NCBI RefSeq assembly: GCF_002015035.1
Contig: NZ_MUXY01000006.1
Span: 942-37,572, forward strand
Length of the DNA stretch: 36,631 bases
Origin: Haemophilus parahaemolyticus
GTDB taxonomy: Bacteria; Pseudomonadota; Gammaproteobacteria; Enterobacterales; Pasteurellaceae
Direction: 5' to 3'
Each line of letters begins with the position of its first letter. Position 1 is the stretch's first letter. Shown one piece after another: positions 1-7,878 of the stretch. Position numbers and translations under genes: made by a program. The notes beneath the pieces are model-generated. The model saw only the letters and a program-made list of their open reading frames with translations, had not been told where the DNA came from and searched no databases.

Positions 1-2
1 CG

Positions 3-3000
3 GTGAATGCGAAAGACACAAACACGCAAGCAAGCGTTAAAAACGGTTCAGGTATTACTGTAACGCCAAGCACAAATGCAAATGGAACAGCGAACTACAC
101 CGTAGCGGTGAACGTAGATGGTTCAACCATTACCGTAAATAATGACGGTAAACTTGTTGCGAATGTACCAGATACTTCGAAAGTGAGCTTGACCAATAAT
201 GCAGGTAAAGTGGGTGATGTGTCTGCAGAAGATGCGAATAAATTAGTCACAGGTGACAACCTTGCTAAGACAATCAATGCAACTTACTGGAAAGCGAGCC
301 AAGGAACGCACGAAGAGACCACCTCGGAAGAAACAACAGGAGCTGTGTCATCAGAAATCAAACCAGGGGATGAGTTAACGTTCGTCTCAGGTAAGAATAT
401 GGCGTTGAAGAAAGACGGCAATAAGTTCGTTTATGCAACGAAAGATGATGTGACGTTCAATAACGTGACGACCAACAACTTAACCGTGAATGCAAAAGGC
501 AATGTGGATATGGGAGGAAACCAAGTTCACAATGTAGCGAATGGTACGAAAGGTACAGATGCGGTTAACTTAGATCAGTTAAATGCAACGACAGCGATAG
601 CGAATGCAGGTTGGGTAATTAAAGCAAATGGTACTAACGCAACAACGGTGAAACCAAATGCGACAGTATCGTTAAACAATACCGATGGCAACATCTTAAT
701 CACGAAGAACACGGCAAATAATAACGTGACCTTCAACTTCAACCCGAATGCAACCTTTGGTGTTGTAGGTAAAGACGGTAAAGATGGCGTTGATGGTTCT
801 ATCGGTGTGAACGGTAAAGATGGTGCGTCTGTTGTTATCAACGGTAAAGATGGTTCAATTGGCTTAACTGGACCGAAAGGTGCAGATGGCAAAGATGGTG
901 TATCATTGACGTTGAAACCAGAGAAAGGCACAACAACCGTGAATGAGAAAGATGCGAACAAAGAGATTGAACGAATCAAATACACAGCAAACGGTACAAC
1001 GCGTGAAGTAGCGACGTTAGATGATGGCTTGAAATTTGCAGGCGATGATAACGCGGTGATTAACCGTACTTTAGGTTCATTATTGAACATCACAGGCGGT
1101 GCAGAGAAAGCCACAGTTGCAGATAATATCCGTGTAACCAACGATGGCAAAAATGGTTTAAAAGTACAGTTATCAAATAACGTGACCTTCAATGCAAACG
1201 GCAGCGTGAAGGTTGGAGATACCACTGTGAACAACGGTGGCTTAACTATCACAGGCGGACCGAGCATTACGAAAGACGGTGGGGTGAACGCAGGCGATAA
1301 AGTGATCTCAAATGTTTCAACAGGCGTGAAAGATAACGATGCAGTGAATGTGAAACAGTTGAAAGATACCGTTGCGGATTCAGTATCAACCGAATCAGTA
1401 ATTAAGAAAGCTGATGAGGACAACATTGCGGAAGTGACGGTTGCGGATAATAAACAGTCTGGTGATAAGAACGCGAAATATGAAGTGTCGGTATCAAAAG
1501 CGAAAATCAAAGCTTTAGCGAATGAAACCGTAAAAGTAAATACTTCAACGGCAGCGAATAACCCGATTACGGTAACCTCGCATACGGAGAACGGTAATAC
1601 GACTTACTCGGTTAACTTCAATGGTGAAAATGCATCGAAAGTGATTCCATTAAGCTATAAAGCGAACGATGGAGAAGCGAAAACGGTGACGTTATCAGAA
1701 GGCTTGAACTTCAAGAATGGTACGCAGACAACTGCGGAAGTGGGCGATAATGGTGTTGTAAAATTCAACGTAAATACGACCGCTTTATCGAATGTAACTA
1801 ATAACGGCAAGATCACTGTACCAGAGGGCAACGGTTTAGTGACAGCGAAAGAGGTTGCAGAGGCGATCAATGCGTCTTACTGGAAAGCAAATGCAGGCGG
1901 TAATGTTGATGGTGCAACAGTTGCGGATAACGTAACAACAGGCACAGAAGTGTTCTTCGCAGCAGGTAAAAACTTGAAAGTGAAACACAGTGCGAACAAC
2001 TTTACGTTCTCAACAGCGGATGATGTATCGTTCAATAACGTGACGACTAACAACTTAACCGTGAAAAATGGTGGCAATGTGGATATGGGAGGAAACCAAG
2101 TTCACAATGTAGCGAACGGTACGAAAGGTACAGATGCGGTTAACTTAGACCAGTTAAATGCAACGACAGCGACAGCGAATGCAGGTTGGGTAATTAAAGC
2201 AAATGGTACTAACGCAACAACGGTGAAACCAAATGCGACAGTATCGTTAAACAATACCGATGGCAACATCTTAATCACGAAGAACACGGCAAATAATAAC
2301 GTGACCTTCAACTTCAACCCGAATGCAACATTTGGTGTTGTAGGTAAAGACGGTAAAGATGGTGTTGATGGTTCTATCGGTGTGAACGGTAAAGATGGTG
2401 CGTCTGTTGTTATCAACGGTAAAGATGGTTCAATTGGCTTAACTGGACCGAAAGGTGCAGATGGTAAAGACGGTGTATCAGTCACGTTGAAACCAGAGAA
2501 AGGTACAACGACAGTTAATGCGAAAGATGACGGTAAAGAAATCGAACGTATTAAGTACACAGCAAACGGCACAACCCGTGAAGTGGCGACTTTAGATGAT
2601 GGCTTGAAGTTCAAAGGCGATTCTAAACAAGTGATCAACCGTACTTTAGGTTCACAAATGAACATTACAGGCGGTGCGGACGAAACGACATTAACCGATA
2701 ACAATATTGGTGTGGTTTATGACAAAGCGACTGATGGCTTGAAAGTGAAACTTGCTAAAGATGTGAATTTAACATCTAATGGTAGTGTAACAATCGGCAA
2801 TACAACGTTAAATAACAACGGCTTTACGATTACCAATAAAGCAGATCCAAGCAAAACGGTAAGTGTGACGGATAAAGGCTTGAACAACGGAGGCAACACA
2901 ATTATTAACGTTGCTCCAGGTGTTAATGGTACTGATGCGGTTAACTTAGACCAGTTGAATACAACAACTGCAATTGCAAATGCAGGTTGGGTAATTAAAG

Positions 3001-5471
3001 CAAATGGTACTAACGCAACAACAGTGAAACCAAATGCGACAGTTTCATTGAACAATACGGATGGCAACATTCTAATCACGAAGAACACGGCAAATAACGA
3101 CGTGACCTTTAACTTGAACCCGAACACAACCTTTGGTGTGAAAGGTAAAGATGGCGTTGATGGTTCTATCGGTGTGAACGGTAAAGATGGTTCGTCAGTT
3201 GTAATCAATGGTAAAGATGGTTCAATCGGCTTAAATGGTAAAGACGGTAAAAACGGCTTAAGCATTAAAGGTGATCAAGGCCCTGCTGGCGTTGATGGCA
3301 AAGATGGTGAAACCAAAACACGTATTGTTTATGAATATGCAGATCCAAAAGATCCAAATAAAACAATTCGTGAGAATGTAGCAACATTGAATGATGGTTT
3401 ACGTTTTACTGGTAATAATGGTGTAGAAAATGCACATAGATTGAATACCTTAGTGACTATTGTTGGTGAAGGTGTGGATAAAGCAGCATCTGCAAACTTT
3501 ACTTCAGCTAGCGGTAACATCAATGTGAAAGCAGATGGCAAAGGAACTTTAGAAGTCCAATTAGCAAAAAATCTGAAAAATATTGAGACTATCAACAACG
3601 GTAATAGCACAATTACCTTAAACAAAGACGGTGGCACAACCATTTCAGGTGGTGATGTAAGCGTTGATGGTAATAAAGTGACCAACGTGAAAGATGGTGA
3701 TGTAAGTGCTAACAGTAAAGATGCTGTAAACGGAAGCCAGTTATATCACGTGATGACAAATGCAACAGCAGGTTGGAACTTAAGTGTTAATAACGGTAAA
3801 GACAAAGGCAATGTGAAGCCAGGTGCTCAAGTTGATTTAAACAACACTGATGGCAATATCATCATTAGCAAAACTGCGAATAACGTGACCTTTAACTTCA
3901 ACCCGAATGCGACATTTGGCGTGAAAGGTAAAGATGGTAAAGACGGCATTGATGGTTCTATCGGTGTGAATGGTAAAGATGGTGCATCAGTTGTAATCAA
4001 CGGTAAAGATGGCTCAATTGGCTTAACTGGACCGAAAGGTGCGGACGGTAAAGATGGGGCGAGTGCGAACATGAGTGTTCAAAAAGGCACAACGACTGTG
4101 AATACCGACCGTGATGGTGGTAAAGAGGTTACTCGTATTGTTTATACCGACAAAGATAAAGATGGTAAAGATATTAAACGTGAAGTGGCGACTTTAGATG
4201 ATGGCTTGAAATTCAAAGGCGACTCTGAGCAAGTGATCAACCGTACGTTAGGCTCTCAAATGAACATCACCGGTGGCGCTGATTCAACTAAACTCACAGA
4301 TAACAATATCGGTGTAGTTTATGATGAAGCAACTAACGGCTTGAAAGTAAAACTCTCTAAAGATGTGGACTTAGGTAAAGATGGCTCAATTACGATTGGT
4401 GGTACTCAAGTCACCAACAATGGTTTAACCATTAAAAATGGTCCAAGCGTAACTGAGAAAGGTGTGGATGCTGGTAATAAGAAAGTGACTAATGTGGCTG
4501 ATGGCGACATTAACGAAACTAGCAAAGATGCAGTGAACGGTAGCCAGTTATATCAAGCGGTGAATAACATTAACAAAAATGTAAATGCTGCGAAGACAGA
4601 GCTTGAAGAAGGAGATAATGTGACAATTACCTCTCGTGTGGGTAATAATGGTCAGACTATCTACAAAGTAAGCTCAACGGATAACTCTGCTCATGTTCAA
4701 GGTGGTTCTGATGCAGTATCTGTTACTAAAGCAGAAACAACACGTAAAGATGGCTCAACGACAGTGACGGATTACACCGTAGATCTTTCAAGCAAAACGA
4801 AAGATGATATTAAGAAAGGTGTTGATGCACACGATACTGTAACCAATAAAGGTTTAACCTTTAATGCGGATAAAGGTACAACGGGTGCGAAGAAACTGGG
4901 TAGCCAAGTGGCTGTAAACGGAGATAACAAAAATATCGAAACAGTGGCTGACACAAATGGTGTGAAAGTGAAACTGAAAGATGATATTAATGTGAACTCT
5001 GTGACAGCAAATACTTTCAAAGCTGGTGATACCATTGTGAATACGAAAGGTGTTCAAGTGGCAGCGAAAGATGACCGCGGTAATAATACTAATGTGGTGA
5101 TCAATGAGAAAGGTATTAACGCAGGTAATACTCGTATTCAAAATGTTGCTGCTGGTCGAGCAGATACGGATGCTGTTAATGTTAGCCAATTAAAAGGTGC
5201 TGTAACACAAATTGGTAACCACATTAACAAGATGGATAAAAACTTACGTGCAGGTGTTGCAGGTGCAATGGCAGCAGGTGGTTTATATCATGCGACCTTA
5301 CCTGGTAAATCAATGGTTGCTGCGGGTGCAGGTACTTATAAAGGCGAAAGTGCTGTTGCGGTAGGTTACTCTCGCTTGTCAGACAACGGTAAAGTGGGTA
5401 TTAAATTCTCTGTGAATACGAATACTCGTGGTGATGCTGGTGCTGCAGCAAGTGTAGGTTACCAATGGTAA
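3..5471 (+). CDS. Trimeric autotransporter adhesin (Hia/Hsf/YadA type), 5' end outside window
   Basis: This is the 3' portion of a very large surface adhesin; 1822 codons are visible and the reading frame is open at the left edge, so the GTG at position 3 is not taken as the start. Such proteins are type Vc secreted homotrimers that bind host cells or matrix. Seen: Asn/Thr/Lys/Gly-rich passenger, YadA-type neck motifs (for example DAVNGSQLY and TDAVNLDQLN), four collagen-like Gly-X-Y modules (nt about 768-900, 2343-2475, 3144-3309, 3927-4059), and a C-terminal YadA anchor at about residues 1737-1822 (GVAGAMAAGGLYHATLPGKS through GYQW) ending in an aromatic residue as outer-membrane barrels do. 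A block around 450-1080 recurs 1575 bp downstream almost unchanged. The gene ends in a strong terminator and has no downstream partner. The family is certain; ligand and full length are unknown. Confidence 0.95.
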   Translation: MNAKDTNTQASVKNGSGITVTPSTNANGTANYTVAVNVDGSTITVNNDGKLVANVPDTSKVSLTNNAGKVGDVSAEDANKLVTGDNLAKTINATYWKASQGTHEETTSEETTGAVSSEIKPGDELTFVSGKNMALKKDGNKFVYATKDDVTFNNVTTNNLTVNAKGNVDMGGNQVHNVANGTKGTDAVNLDQLNATTAIANAGWVIKANGTNATTVKPNATVSLNNTDGNILITKNTANNNVTFNFNPNATFGVVGKDGKDGVDGSIGVNGKDGASVVINGKDGSIGLTGPKGADGKDGVSLTLKPEKGTTTVNEKDANKEIERIKYTANGTTREVATLDDGLKFAGDDNAVINRTLGSLLNITGGAEKATVADNIRVTNDGKNGLKVQLSNNVTFNANGSVKVGDTTVNNGGLTITGGPSITKDGGVNAGDKVISNVSTGVKDNDAVNVKQLKDTVADSVSTESVIKKADEDNIAEVTVADNKQSGDKNAKYEVSVSKAKIKALANETVKVNTSTAANNPITVTSHTENGNTTYSVNFNGENASKVIPLSYKANDGEAKTVTLSEGLNFKNGTQTTAEVGDNGVVKFNVNTTALSNVTNNGKITVPEGNGLVTAKEVAEAINASYWKANAGGNVDGATVADNVTTGTEVFFAAGKNLKVKHSANNFTFSTADDVSFNNVTTNNLTVKNGGNVDMGGNQVHNVANGTKGTDAVNLDQLNATTATANAGWVIKANGTNATTVKPNATVSLNNTDGNILITKNTANNNVTFNFNPNATFGVVGKDGKDGVDGSIGVNGKDGASVVINGKDGSIGLTGPKGADGKDGVSVTLKPEKGTTTVNAKDDGKEIERIKYTANGTTREVATLDDGLKFKGDSKQVINRTLGSQMNITGGADETTLTDNNIGVVYDKATDGLKVKLAKDVNLTSNGSVTIGNTTLNNNGFTITNKADPSKTVSVTDKGLNNGGNTIINVAPGVNGTDAVNLDQLNTTTAIANAGWVIKANGTNATTVKPNATVSLNNTDGNILITKNTANNDVTFNLNPNTTFGVKGKDGVDGSIGVNGKDGSSVVINGKDGSIGLNGKDGKNGLSIKGDQGPAGVDGKDGETKTRIVYEYADPKDPNKTIRENVATLNDGLRFTGNNGVENAHRLNTLVTIVGEGVDKAASANFTSASGNINVKADGKGTLEVQLAKNLKNIETINNGNSTITLNKDGGTTISGGDVSVDGNKVTNVKDGDVSANSKDAVNGSQLYHVMTNATAGWNLSVNNGKDKGNVKPGAQVDLNNTDGNIIISKTANNVTFNFNPNATFGVKGKDGKDGIDGSIGVNGKDGASVVINGKDGSIGLTGPKGADGKDGASANMSVQKGTTTVNTDRDGGKEVTRIVYTDKDKDGKDIKREVATLDDGLKFKGDSEQVINRTLGSQMNITGGADSTKLTDNNIGVVYDEATNGLKVKLSKDVDLGKDGSITIGGTQVTNNGLTIKNGPSVTEKGVDAGNKKVTNVADGDINETSKDAVNGSQLYQAVNNINKNVNAAKTELEEGDNVTITSRVGNNGQTIYKVSSTDNSAHVQGGSDAVSVTKAETTRKDGSTTVTDYTVDLSSKTKDDIKKGVDAHDTVTNKGLTFNADKGTTGAKKLGSQVAVNGDNKNIETVADTNGVKVKLKDDINVNSVTANTFKAGDTIVNTKGVQVAAKDDRGNNTNVVINEKGINAGNTRIQNVAAGRADTDAVNVSQLKGAVTQIGNHINKMDKNLRAGVAGAMAAGGLYHATLPGKSMVAAGAGTYKGESAVAVGYSRLSDNGKVGIKFSVNTNTRGDAGAAASVGYQW
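450..4270 (+). repeat. Long internal coding repeats of the adhesin
   Basis: A unit containing a neck motif, the segment AGWVIKANGTNATTV, a collagen-like module and the segment TREVATLDDGLKF occurs at about 450-1080 and again exactly 1575 bp (525 codons) downstream at about 2025-2655 with few base changes. A shorter copy starts 2376 bp (792 codons) after the first, near 2935-3250, and a more diverged one lies near 3760-4270. All offsets preserve frame, so recombination between copies would delete or duplicate whole modules without breaking the protein. Confidence 0.88.
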
Positions 5472-5493
5472 TGTAGCTTGAGTTAGTTAAGAG

Positions 5494-5525
5494 AAAGGCT
5501 GAATCCTTCGGGGTTCAGCCTTTTT
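5494..5525 (+). terminator. Intrinsic terminator of the adhesin gene
   Basis: A 13-bp stem (arms 5494-5506 and 5511-5523, one G-U pair) closes on a TTCG tetraloop and ends in a run of T. It lies 23 bases after the adhesin stop codon. Confidence 0.93.
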
Positions 5526-5582
5526 GTTGGTTTTGATATGAAGGTTTGAATGTGAAGTACCGGTAAAATTTTCTTAAAATCT

Positions 5583-5617
5583 TACCGCTTGTAGGTATAA
5601 TACAAGCGGTATTTTTT
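5583..5617 (+). terminator. Inverted uptake-sequence pair with T-run, containing a TATAAT box
   Basis: Two uptake cores in opposite orientation form a perfect 11-bp stem (5583-5593 with 5601-5611), followed by six T residues, the usual form of a Pasteurellaceae uptake-sequence terminator. The hexamer TATAAT (5596-5601) spans the loop and the first base of the right arm and could be the -10 box of the next gene, although no good -35 is visible about 17 bases upstream. The structure is certain; which role dominates is not. Confidence 0.75.
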
Positions 5618-5631
5618 AGGGAAATTTGTTA

Positions 5632-6294
5632 ATGTTACTTCTTACGCTTTATATCATCGGGATTACCGCAGAATCTATTACTGGTGCACTTGCCGCAGGG
5701 CGGGAGAAAATGGATATGTTTGGGATGATTATTATCTCATCGGTGACCGCAATTGGTGGTGGTTCTATTCGAGACATGTTACTTGGGCATTATCCGCTTG
5801 GTTGGGTAAAGTATCCTGAATATCTCGTGATTGTAGTTGCCGCTTCTATTTTTACGATGTTTATTGCACGATTTCTAGGTTATTTTCGTACGATTTTCTT
5901 GGTATTGGACGCACTCGGGTTAATTGTTTTTTCTATCATTGGGGCACAAGTTGCTTTAGATATGGGGCATGGTTTTGTGATTGCTTCAGCTGCGGCAGTG
6001 ATTACAGGGGCTTTTGGCGGTGTGTTACGCGATTTGCTTTGCAACCGTATTCCACTTGTTTTCCGCAAAGAACTCTATGCCAGTATCTCTTTCCTCTCTT
6101 GCTGTATTTACGTTGGATTACAAGAACTTGGCTTTAATCACAATATTGTGGTCATTTCAACACTTGTATTGGGTTTTGGATTACGTCTGCTTGCTATTCG
6201 CTTTAAGCTAGGTTTGCCAATTTTTGAGTTTGATGAAGCACAATATTTAGGCAAAGGCGATTTGGTGGATAGATTGGCGAAGCGGAAGAAGTAA
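5632..6294 (+). CDS. TRIC-type (UPF0126, YadS/YicG-like) membrane protein
   Basis: A 220-residue inner-membrane protein of the bacterial TRIC/UPF0126 family, trimeric cation channels in the few members studied. Two internally related halves each carry the family's glycine-rich motif: [13 protein letters not shown] in the first half and [13 protein letters not shown] in the second, with about seven hydrophobic segments. I place the start at the ATG at 5632 because the AGGG Shine-Dalgarno (5618-5621) lies 10 bases before it; an in-frame TTG at 5626 would be too close. The substrate is not predictable. It stands alone after the adhesin; a 38-codon toxin-antitoxin relic follows with its own ribosome site overlapping this gene's stop codon. 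Confidence 0.85.
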   Translation: MLLLTLYIIGITAESITGALAAGREKMDMFGMIIISSVTAIGGGSIRDMLLGHYPLGWVKYPEYLVIVVAASIFTMFIARFLGYFRTIFLVLDALGLIVFSIIGAQVALDMGHGFVIASAAAVITGAFGGVLRDLLCNRIPLVFRKELYASISFLSCCIYVGLQELGFNHNIVVISTLVLGFGLRLLAIRFKLGLPIFEFDEAQYLGKGDLVDRLAKRKK

Positions 6295-6306
6295 AGGAGA
6301 AGAAAA

Positions 6307-6423
6307 ATGAGCGAAATACTTAATTGCTCTTGGGATAGCTTTTTCCTTTGCGAAAAAACTGTAAGTGATGATTTTACGGAAGAAAGAGAAATAGCATTTC
6401 AGCCAGAACGTGAGGAACTCTAA
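6307..6423 (+). pseudogene. VapB-type antitoxin remnant (C-terminal part only)
   Basis: A 38-codon open frame starts with ATG behind a strong AAGGAG (6294-6299, 7-base spacing). Its peptide ([13 protein letters not shown], then [11 protein letters not shown], then ending QPEREEL) matches what I know of the C-terminal tail of VapB/MvpT-family antitoxins, which read roughly WDxFF...SDDFMxEREQPxxQEREEL. The N-terminal AbrB/SpoVT-like DNA-binding domain of about 45 residues is missing. The tail normally wraps and blocks the VapC toxin. The stop overlaps the next ATG by one base (TAATG), the usual vapB-vapC junction. The good ribosome site means a short peptide might still be made. Homology is from memory of the motif, without a search. 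Confidence 0.68.
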
Positions 6424-6482
6424 TGTTCAAATATGCTCTCCGTCTTTATTACTGCCAAATCTCCCCTACCCCTCTTTGCTAA
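6423..6482 (+). pseudogene. Start of a disrupted vapC toxin gene
   Basis: The ATG overlaps the vapB-like stop codon by one base, and the first four residues (MFKY) agree with the common VapC opening MFKYMLDTN. A 2-base loss after codon 4 would explain why the frame then reads ALRLYYCQIS and stops after 20 codons inside the inverted-repeat element beginning near 6437. No PIN-domain sequence remains. The identification rests on position, the TAATG junction and a few residues, so it is tentative. Confidence 0.45.
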
Positions 6483-6626
6483 AGAGGGGCAAGATCTTAG
6501 CTAAATAAAATTTTAGAGCTCATACTTCGACATATTGATAAGCCAGATAATCTCACTTATACAAAGAAAAATCCCCCTCTTTAGCAAAGAGGGGTAGGGG
6601 AGATTTGGCAGAAGAGAAAACGGAGA
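6437..6626. mobile_element. MITE-like element with 37-bp perfect terminal inverted repeats
   Basis: Positions 6453-6489 and 6574-6610 are exact reverse complements (37 of 37). Each arm contains its own hairpin, CCCCTCTTT and AAAGAGGGG around a 3-base loop, so the element can fold either as two small cruciforms or as one long stem. Outside the perfect arms the complementarity continues imperfectly to 6437 and 6626, ending in a conserved heptamer TCTCCGT/ACGGAGA. The 84-bp centre is AT-rich and encodes nothing convincing. No transposase and no clear target-site duplication are visible. Together with the vapBC relic it accounts for the whole 355-bp gap between 6294 and 6649. Confidence 0.75.
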
Positions 6627-6648
6627 AATTAGCGTTTAACATTCCCAA

Positions 6649-7734
6649 TCAATGCACAAACCCCGCATCGACATTCGCATCGGGGTTGTGTTTGTTATAG
6701 TTTTCTTCTTTGATTTTGCCTGTGTAAATCTCTTTATTCGGCTCACCTTCAACAATAATATTCCCTTTTGCCCCTTTTTCAGCTCGGAAAATACTGTGAT
6801 CAACAAAGGTATATTTCCCTGGCACATTCATTTGCATTTCGACCATTGTCGTGCCTCCTGATGGAATCAGCGTGGTTTGCACGTGATGATTTTGTAGCGT
6901 GCCACCTTCGACATAAACCGTATCAAAGGTACGTCCGATTAAATGAAACGAAGAAATTTTATTCGGACCAGCGTTACCAACGAAAAATCGCACTTTGTCG
7001 CCCACTTTCGCTTTGAGAGCATTTTCATCAGTTAAAGCCCCCACTTTGCCGTTAAACACCACATAATCTGGCAATTCATATTCCGCTTTTGCCATATCAA
7101 ACACTTTTAACTCTGGGTTTGCTCCGTCCTTAACGTAAAATTCGTTCTGCATAATGTAGAATTCTTTGTCCACTTTTGACAGCCCTTCTTTCGGTTCAAC
7201 CAACATCAAGCCGAACATTCCCTTGCCGATGTGAATCCCAACGGGCATTGTGCCGCAATGGTAGAGATAAAGCCCTGGTGCAGTTGCTCGAAAGGCAAAA
7301 GTGGTGCTTTTACCTGGTGCGGTTTGGCTGGCAAGTGCACCGCCTTCGGGAGCCGCTGCAGAATGGAAATCAAGCGAATGTGGCATTTTGCCATTCACCG
7401 GGTTAGAAAGCTGAACTTCCACCATATCGCCCTCACGCACGCGGATAAATGGGGCGGGCGTTGTGCCGTTGAACGTCCAATATTTGAACTTCACACCGCT
7501 CTCAATTTCCATCACCTTTTCCAATGCTTCAAGTTTAACTACTACTTTTGCAGGCGTGGTGCGTTCAATCGGCTTCGGCACATTTGGGGCAAATGTGAGT
7601 TCTGCTTCAACGGTTGGTAATTGTGCCATTGGTACAACGGATTCGTTTACATTTTTCAGTTGATTTTCAACTGCTTGCACGCTATTTACTGCCATTATTG
7701 AGCCGAGCATTACTGCCAACATCGTCTTTTTCAT
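6649..7734 (-). CDS. nirK: Copper-containing nitrite reductase (NirK/AniA type)
   Basis: A periplasmic enzyme that reduces nitrite to nitric oxide during oxygen-limited respiration. The product has 361 residues from the ATG at 7734; an upstream GTG at 7737 is possible, but the AAGGA motif is better spaced for the ATG. Residues 1-21 are a Sec signal peptide (cleavage likely after SVQA). Two cupredoxin domains follow. Type 1 copper ligands are His119, Cys160, His168 and Met173 (MPHSLDFH, YHCGTMPVGIHIGKGMFG); type 2 ligands are His124, His159 and His313 (FVDHSIF). The catalytic pair corresponds to Asp122 and His264 (SSFHLIG). All key residues are present, so it should be active. It is monocistronic and divergent from scrK, with an FNR-type promoter upstream. 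Confidence 0.93.
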   Translation of the reverse strand: MKKTMLAVMLGSIMAVNSVQAVENQLKNVNESVVPMAQLPTVEAELTFAPNVPKPIERTTPAKVVVKLEALEKVMEIESGVKFKYWTFNGTTPAPFIRVREGDMVEVQLSNPVNGKMPHSLDFHSAAAPEGGALASQTAPGKSTTFAFRATAPGLYLYHCGTMPVGIHIGKGMFGLMLVEPKEGLSKVDKEFYIMQNEFYVKDGANPELKVFDMAKAEYELPDYVVFNGKVGALTDENALKAKVGDKVRFFVGNAGPNKISSFHLIGRTFDTVYVEGGTLQNHHVQTTLIPSGGTTMVEMQMNVPGKYTFVDHSIFRAEKGAKGNIIVEGEPNKEIYTGKIKEENYNKHNPDANVDAGFVH

Positions 7735-7769
7735 CACATAATCCTTTCTATCTTCACTGGGTGATTTGC

Positions 7770-7811
7770 ATTATAATAAGGCGAGAAAATAAGCGGTAGG
7801 ATTTTAATCAA
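7770..7811 (-). promoter_or_regulatory. FNR-type class II promoter of nirK
   Basis: On the minus strand TTGATTAAAATCCT (7811-7798) matches the FNR consensus TTGAT-N4-ATCAA at 8 of 10 positions. A perfect TATAAT (7775-7770) follows. If transcription starts at 7763, as the -10 box predicts, the centre of the FNR site lies exactly at -41.5, the class II activator position. Induction without oxygen is therefore likely. Confidence 0.75.
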
Positions 7812-7814
7812 TAA

Positions 7815-7843
7815 TTGCAAAGCTGAACCGATTTAGCTAAGAT
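7815..7843 (+). promoter_or_regulatory. scrK promoter with LacI-family operator in the spacer
   Basis: TTGCAA (7815-7820) and TAAGAT (7838-7843) are separated by 17 bases. An 18-bp imperfect palindrome with a central CpG (7821-7838, core AACCGATT) fills that spacer and has the form bound by LacI/GalR-family repressors. The ScrR-type regulator at 10333-11352 is the obvious candidate binder. Confidence 0.62.
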
Positions 7844-7878
7844 TCTTACCAGATTTTTTAACTTTAAGAGAACAAATT

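Noticed and set aside
575..1510. Long antisense open frame (311 codons) within the adhesin gene, and similar ones at 2102-2704 and 2717-3265
   Set aside because: They mirror the repetitive codon usage of the adhesin, give Ser/Pro/Phe-rich low-complexity peptides and recur with the repeats; no ribosome site or family resemblance.
450..4270. Repeated sequence considered as a possible CRISPR-like or satellite array
   Set aside because: The repeats are long, in frame and coding; there are no short direct repeats with unique spacers.
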